Assembly: GCA_034698045.1 (NCBI GenBank)
Contig: JAQGAU010000585.1
Span: 1 to 26,002, forward strand
Direction: 5' to 3'
DNA: 26,002 nucleotides
DNA from: Paramacrobiotus richtersi
Taxonomy: Eukaryota; Tardigrada; Eutardigrada; Parachela; Macrobiotidae
The notes beneath the pieces were generated by a model, which ran no database searches, was not told the DNA's origin, and saw only the letters and a list, made by a program, of their open reading frames with translations. Positions 21,651 through 26,002 of this stretch are shown one piece after another (the first letter of the stretch is position 1; every line of letters starts with the position of its first letter). Both the position numbers and the translations under genes were made by a program.

Positions 21651-21995
21651 CTGCAAAAAGGCGCAGAAATTAATCTAGATCTTTAGTTATTTGTTGTCCC
21701 ATTCAAAGTGATTAATACTGCTGAATATTTGAGCAAGAAGATGTACGAATGATCAAGTTAAACTACGTATGAAGTTAGTTACTTGTTTATGTAATTACGG
21801 CAAGCCGATTCATGTCGAATGTGATTTAAAAGTATTGGAGGTATATAAAGATCCCTGACAAGTTGTAAACTTTCGTATGCTTGAACACAGATCAAGTGCA
21901 TTTGTGCATCATAAGGTGTATACTTGCAAGATTCAAATACTTTCGGTTTGTTTATACCTTCTATGGATTGTTACGAGATTAGCACTTCAAAAGCA

Positions 21996-22023
21996 ACGTA
22001 ACATATGTATACATATGTTACGT
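21996..22023. repeat. Perfect 28-bp palindrome
   Basis: The 28 bases read identically on both strands, with ACATATGTATACATATGT at the centre and ACGTA / TACGT at the ends. It lies in the 3' flank of the LRR gene, about 90 bases past its stop. It may be a cruciform-prone site or a dimeric binding site; neither role is shown. Confidence 0.75.
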
Positions 22024-22111
22024 ACTTGTGCACCTACGTAAGCCCAAGTAAATTATGTTTGTGATTCTTTACGTAATTACATCGAACAACCAAAACTATT
22101 GTATTCCGACG

Positions 22112-22951
22112 TTACTTTTCGCATTGTTCATTCAAGGAAAAGGTCGTCTGGTTTGACGGAAATTTCATTCCAGATGCGTTCCGTGGGAATGGCTTAGAAC
22201 AATCAATCGGCAAATACACATCTTCCTGTACGTATGCCGAACTGGCAAACGAACCGGGAATCTGGAATATTTCACCGGCTTCAGCCTTTCGTAGCAGCTG
22301 ACGATTCCCGTTCCACCAGCGGCGAAACCAGGCCAAGTCACAGCTGCAGTGCATTCTGTTCGAATATTCACGATGCACCTCCGGTATGTTTGTATATCCG
22401 TTTAATGAATTTTCCGGGGCAAATAAGCGCAAATCCGGAAGATCAGAAAAGGCTCCAATCTCCAGTGTGGTGATGGTTGAATATGTCAAGATAATAACTC
22501 TTAACTTTCGTGTGTACTTGAAATGTTCCCGTTTGATCACCAACTTGTGGCACGATCCTAATTGAAATTCCCATAGATGAAGGAAACCAAGTTCCGCGGG
22601 TCGAGAAGTTCCCGTATCGTCAACACACATTTTCAGTGTGAAGGAGATTATCTGCTTCCGGATGGGTTCGAAATTGGAGAATTTCAAAAGTGGTCCATCT
22701 TGCAGAACAGCTCGGACAGGGCGCAGTGGTGGTGTGGACATTAGCAACGTGATGCGGGAAATATCTTTCACAACCGGCTCACTGCTGCAGGAAATCTCCA
22801 GCCCTTTGAAGTTTGGACAGTAACCAAACGATCTGCAGCTGGTGGTGTTCTGTGCGGCACATTGTTCAGGTGTCATTGGTTCGTTGGAAAACTGGGGAAA
22901 TGGCTCGCCGACGTTCTCCGGTTCCGTTGAATCTTGAACACCGGCTCTCAT
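22112..22951 (-). CDS. Leucine-rich-repeat protein or module with C-terminal cysteine cap
   Basis: One long frame ends at a TAA at 22112. An N-terminal cysteine cluster (CRSFGYCPNFKGLEISC) resembles an LRRNT cap. Leucine-rich strands follow (LRVIILTYSTITTLEIGAF and SDLPDLRLF), then an LRRCT cap with CSCDLAWFRRWWNGN and a later DCSKPF cysteine. Such modules bind proteins outside the cell. The ATG at 22951 has no signal peptide after it, so a stand-alone start there is unlikely for a domain with paired cysteines. An acceptor-like AG ending at 22945 lets the frame continue in phase from the astacin exon at 23105-22988, giving exon 22944-22112. There is no membrane segment before the stop. The family assignment rests on the cap pattern; the repeats themselves are few and degenerate. 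Confidence 0.75.
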   Translation of the reverse strand: MRAGVQDSTEPENVGEPFPQFSNEPMTPEQCAAQNTTSCRSFGYCPNFKGLEISCSSEPVVKDISRITLLMSTPPLRPVRAVLQDGPLLKFSNFEPIRKQIISFTLKMCVDDTGTSRPAELGFLHLWEFQLGSCHKLVIKREHFKYTRKLRVIILTYSTITTLEIGAFSDLPDLRLFAPENSLNGYTNIPEVHREYSNRMHCSCDLAWFRRWWNGNRQLLRKAEAGEIFQIPGSFASSAYVQEDVYLPIDCSKPFPRNASGMKFPSNQTTFSLNEQCEK

Positions 22952-22987
22952 TATTATACTATGAATGATGCATGAAATAGCTCACAC

Positions 22988-24981
22988 CTGGGTTCACATT
23001 TTGCGGAAACCGGGATGTACTATCGCGAGGCTCATGACCCATTGTGGAGCTTTGCATGGGCCGGGGAGTGGCCTTCTCGCAAACATCCTTCGAACACACG
23101 CCTACCTTCAAAAATTAGCGAAACTGATCTTGGAGTGATCGTGTTTACCGCAGACTGCCCTGACCTTTTACCTTTTCCTGTATAAAACCCTTCGCAGCGG
23201 GAACTTTGCACTTGAATCGCCGGTGAATCCTGACCACATCGAGTGGGCTGAGGTTTTCCTTTTGGCCAAGCGTAACCTGCCGGTGCGAAATGATTGTCGG
23301 TAGCAGCTTATCCTTGGCAAACGCGTCCGGCTCATAGTGCATTATGGATTCTTCGTCGTAGGGTAAGTCATACGTGTGCCCTTTGTACGTCTCAAACTGT
23401 CTTTTATCTGCTGCAGTGTAACGGAGAAATTGTTTATTAAATATAAGCGAAATATTTGTCGTCTGACTGTACCTTCGGCTATGTTATCCTCGTTGATAAA
23501 TACGTACTGATCGCGATCCATACGTGACTGCTCGTGGTAGAAGCCTAAGGCGTGCATTATTTCATGTTGTATACATCCATGGTCCTCTATGCAATAGAGC
23601 GATAGGCTTATGGACTGTTCTCCACCCTTACGCCCGATATCAGAGTATGACCTGTGCAACGATAAAACAAGGTTATCTCGTAGCAAAAGAATGATTCGGT
23701 TCTTTGTACATACCGCTGTCCTTTGTGGAACAACACGTAATCACCCTCTGCTTTCCTCTGCACGAACTGGACACACTGTCCTGTGAGGTGCATCATGACG
23801 CCCATTGCGTCGACTATCTTTTTTTGTCCTTCAAGATCTACATTAAAAAAACAAGCATTTTTAGACTAAGGGATTACCATGTTGGAATTATGAGCTGAAC
23901 TATGGTTGTAATCTTTACGGAATCGGGTCCATTGTTCCGTGGCGAACTGGTAGGGAATCGTGTTGTTGGGCCAGAATAAATTTTCATCGGTCTCAGCATT
24001 GGCAAAAGCATTCGGGGGTATCTGAAACTCCAGGTCTCTGTAGTCATCGCTCATTCTGCTACATATTTGTGATGCCAGTGTTGATGCATTATTAATCAAT
24101 CTGTTTTATTGGCTATTCATCATACGTATACGCACCGGCAAGAACTTACAAGATCTAAAAGGAGTGGTTACTGAATGCGCAATAACGCGTGACGTCAGCG
24201 GTCTGACATATAGCTGAATATGCGCTCGTAGATTGCTATGTTGTGGGCAATTTCTGCAACTTGGTTCTATTTCCCTTAGAAGTGGCACACTACAGCTCGA
24301 ACGATACAGAAAAAAATCTGGTTAATAGTCCAACCTACCAGTTTGAATTGTTGGTTCGCAAGGAAAGAGTTGTGATTGTTTCCAGTTAGTATGGAAGTCT
24401 ATGAGGGGTTTCTGCCTATGTTAACTAGAGACGGCCGTGAATTGTTCCTTTCGAACCAATGGGTCAAAAATTAGTAGCTAAGATTGCTAACCAAATGTTT
24501 TTTCTCTCTCTTACAAGCAACAGTGTGTCACTTCCAAGGAAAATGGAACCAAGTTGCCGAAATCGCACACAACAGAAGTTCATATTTGGCTGTATCTCAG
24601 ACCGATGACGTCACACAGACAGCTGCCAGTCCTTGTAGTACAGTTGGCACCGGACATCAACGACGTACCTCACCCGCTTCGGAAAAACTGTTGGTAATAA
24701 TGTCCCCTTCGAACTTATTGGTGTCATAGCGCGACTGATCAGTGTGCTGTCGAGCTAGGGTTTCCGGACTGACGGAGTCTTGCCAATCTGAAACATGCGC
24801 GAGGCCAATCATTTAAAAACGATCAGCAGTAGTTAGTACTGCAGAACCGTGGCTATGCAGTACATGCTGCCAATTAAATATAAACATGTTGTTTACCCTC
24901 TGGTAAGGTGGCAGCTGATAAAAACAGCTCAGGACACTGCTCGCACAGGAGAAGAGAAAACAAAAGCATGATGAGGCTCAT
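22988..24981 (-). CDS. Secreted astacin-family (M12A) zinc metalloprotease, multi-exon
   Basis: Astacins are secreted zinc endopeptidases made as inactive precursors. Exon 1 (24981-24897) encodes signal peptide MSLIMLLFSLLLCEQC. Exon 2 (24787-24674) encodes a propeptide with FEGDI, the FxGD motif whose Asp blocks the zinc before activation. The next exon (24035-23919; its 5' boundary is uncertain and could reach about 24100) begins the catalytic domain with FWPNNTIPYQF. Then come 23837-23714 (QKKIVDAMG, CVQFV), 23651-23473 (zinc motif HEIMHALGFYHE, then RMDRDQYV), 23410-23172 (Met-turn SIMHY, final RRFKC) and 23105-22988, a Ser/Pro-rich linker. Phases agree throughout, and the zinc ligands, catalytic Glu and Met-turn Tyr are present. 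The usual first Cys of the inner disulfide is Ser, with an extra Cys before HE. Without splicing at 22988 the frame would stop at 22959. Confidence 0.88.
24189..24615. repeat. Diverged inverted repeat in an astacin intron, probable old foldback element
   Basis: Arms 24189-24291 and 24522-24615 are reverse complements at roughly 80 to 85 percent by eye, with one gap of about eight bases, around a spacer of about 230. Shared blocks include CAACTTGGTTC and GGTCTGA, and both arms carry TGACGTCA, a CRE-type site. Weaker similarity continues outward to about 24135 and 24660. The pair fills most of the one long intron (about 24673-24036) in a gene whose other introns are under 90 bases, which suggests that an insertion enlarged it. 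Ends and target duplication were not resolved. Confidence 0.65.
24674..24787 (-). CDS. Astacin exon 2: propeptide with FxGD switch
   Basis: Acceptor GTTTCAG, donor GCGG|GTGAGG, 114 bases, phase 1 in and out. The sequence ends RYDTNKFEGDIITNSFSEA. FEGD matches the FxGD motif of astacin propeptides, in which Asp coordinates the active-site zinc. This short exon supports the gene start at 24981. Confidence 0.8.
24897..24981 (-). CDS. Astacin exon 1: signal peptide
   Basis: The first ATG at 24981 starts MSLIMLLFSLLLCEQC, a short polar start and a strong hydrophobic core. The exon is 85 bases and ends CCAGAGG|GTAAAC in phase 1, matching the phase at which exon 2 is read. It is shorter than most open frames listed by length alone, so it is easily missed. 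Confidence 0.78.
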
Positions 24982-25748
24982 TGCTGTTCGAAAGCGAGCA
25001 GCGCTGTTACATAATACATAAAGGCTTCATAAAGCCGCAACAGCGGGTACTCGTACAGCTTGAGACTTTTATTGTGCAATATCACAAGAGTCGGGAACCT
25101 GTTTACCACATTGCAATTCTTCGTACTTCGTTGATTTATCATAATTAGCAACTGTGAAGTAATCGCACTTTTGGTGGCCATGGTTTTGCCTGGAGCTGTC
25201 ATTTGCACAAGGCGATGGAAATGATGGTGTTTCAGTCGTTATTTCTTAGACTGTCGAGTGATCGATATCGCTTACACGTACAGCCACTGGAATTATATAT
25301 TGTAATTACATTCAGTAGACTGTATGTCTACGTGTATGTTTTTCGGCGTTCTCATACTTACAGCTCCAAGCAGCAATCGGCCCCGGCTACGTAATCCCAA
25401 AGTCAGCGCAGTGCAACAATGGAAGCCTGAAAGTGACCTTTTTAGCATAGACAGGAAAACGAAGGAGATTGTTTACGGATTTGCAGCCACAACATATCAG
25501 TTTATTTGACTATCTTGTAACGAGATCAAGATGGGAAGATCAAGAGCTATGCGCAAAAGAAAACAATTACGATTAGACGAACCCATTCGGTCTGTATGAC
25601 GAATTAAACAATTGTGCGCAAAACGCTAGTCAGAGCGTAGAGTGAGAACTTTTTTATAGCAGAGCCTTTAGCGGCGACGGCTTTTGGGTGAACCTAACAG
25701 CCGTCATGTAAGAGGAGTTTTTGCAAATGTGACATACATATGCTGCTC
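24982..25748. other. Intergenic region between the receptor kinase and astacin genes
   Basis: About 770 bases separate the kinase stop from the astacin ATG. I see no coding sequence that I recognise. It should hold the kinase 3' UTR and the astacin promoter and 5' UTR. No clear TATA box was identified. Confidence 0.5.
25501..25506 (-). terminator. Candidate poly(A) signal of the receptor kinase gene
   Basis: AATAAA on the minus strand lies about 243 bases after the kinase stop at 25749, a usual distance for a short 3' UTR. Confidence 0.35.
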
Positions 25749-26002
25749 TCAGATACTACTGTTACTGAGCAGATCATCCATTTCTTCGTTTAATTTTAGA
25801 TAACGTTCGTCCAGGAACATATAATCCTGCTGTGTATCTTTGCCTAAAATGGTTTGTAGTTGCTTTTCCAGGTCACCGAAAACCGGCCGTTCCTCTGGCG
25901 GTACTTTCCAGCATTGCAGCATTACGTCGTAGCTACCCGAAAATGATACGTAAATGAGCAGACAGACCTTTCACCATAACGATGCTCACAGTTTTCTACA
26001 TC
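25749..26002 (-). CDS. C-terminal end of a receptor-type tyrosine kinase, cut by the right edge
   Basis: The last exon (25932-25749) encodes YDVMLQCWKVPPEERPVF, the closing helix of a tyrosine kinase domain, with CW and the ERP arginine that is conserved in the family. A tail of about 40 residues follows, with DYMFLDERYLKL and a TGA stop. The tail has two tyrosines in acidic contexts, possible phosphorylation and docking sites. A further exon appears at 26002-25968 (DVENCEHRYGE). The best in-phase junction implies an intron of only 35 bases (25967-25933), which is doubtful. The closest pattern is the FGFR/PDGFR/VEGFR-like receptor group, but too little is visible to name the family. Confidence 0.72.

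Larger units (their letters stand above)
11156..22111. other. About 11 kb without a supportable coding gene; probable neurexin 5' region
   Basis: The acceptor directly before the neurexin ATG at 11155 implies at least one non-coding exon upstream, inside this stretch or further. Minus-strand donor-like sites occur near 16094 (AGT|GTAAGT) and 19667 (TAG|GTGAGTA), but nothing selects one. GC-richer islands stand out from the AT-rich background at about 11840-12110, 12480-13160, 13900-14110, 14880-15240, 15800-16145, 16640-16830, 17280-17680, 18130-18440 and 19080-19560. Open frames inside them on both strands match no family I know. Beyond about 20300 the composition becomes more even. Confidence 0.55.

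Noticed and set aside
22165-22823. Frames on other phases inside the LRR exon
   Set aside because: They are shadows of the longer minus-strand LRR frame.
24106-24288. 60-codon minus-strand frame ending near a GTAAGT, considered as an astacin propeptide exon
   Set aside because: It lies in one arm of the inverted repeat, its phase does not fit the following exon, and the propeptide exon with FxGD was found at 24787-24674.

Overview
The window looks like nuclear DNA from an invertebrate animal. Its genes are split by GT-AG introns, its proteins are secreted or transmembrane animal families (neurexin, astacin, leucine-rich repeat, receptor tyrosine kinase), and most of the sequence is AT-rich non-coding DNA. 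An ecdysozoan such as a tardigrade or arthropod is possible, but the sequence alone does not settle the clade. All three or four recognisable genes lie on the minus strand.

From 1 to 11155 lies the 5' two thirds of an alpha-neurexin-type gene. Seven coding exons (11155-10796, 10159-9784, 4862-4543, 4025-3843, 2897-2507, 2071-1911, 1605-1317) join with matching phases at every junction. They give about 693 residues: signal peptide, LNS1, LNS2, LNS3 and EGF-B. The gene continues beyond base 1. The EGF-A module expected between LNS1 and LNS2 was not found, although a 4.9 kb intron lies at that place. That intron holds a 168-bp inverted-repeat element with a TA target duplication, sitting inside a 219-bp tandem repeat whose neighbouring copy shows the empty site.

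From 11156 to 22111 I see no gene I can support. This AT-rich stretch is broken by GC-richer islands and by diverged two-copy tandem duplications. It probably contains the neurexin 5' non-coding exon(s), promoter and regulatory DNA.

From 22112 to 26002 the base composition is more even and the introns are very short (about 35 to 81 nt, with one of about 640 nt). An astacin metalloprotease (24981-22988) has a signal peptide, a propeptide with an FxGD motif, and an intact zinc site. It is followed after only 43 nt by a leucine-rich-repeat module with a C-terminal cysteine cap (22944-22112). Phases allow the two to be one secreted protein of about 602 residues. At the right edge is the C-terminal end of a receptor tyrosine kinase (stop at 25749), whose body lies outside the window.
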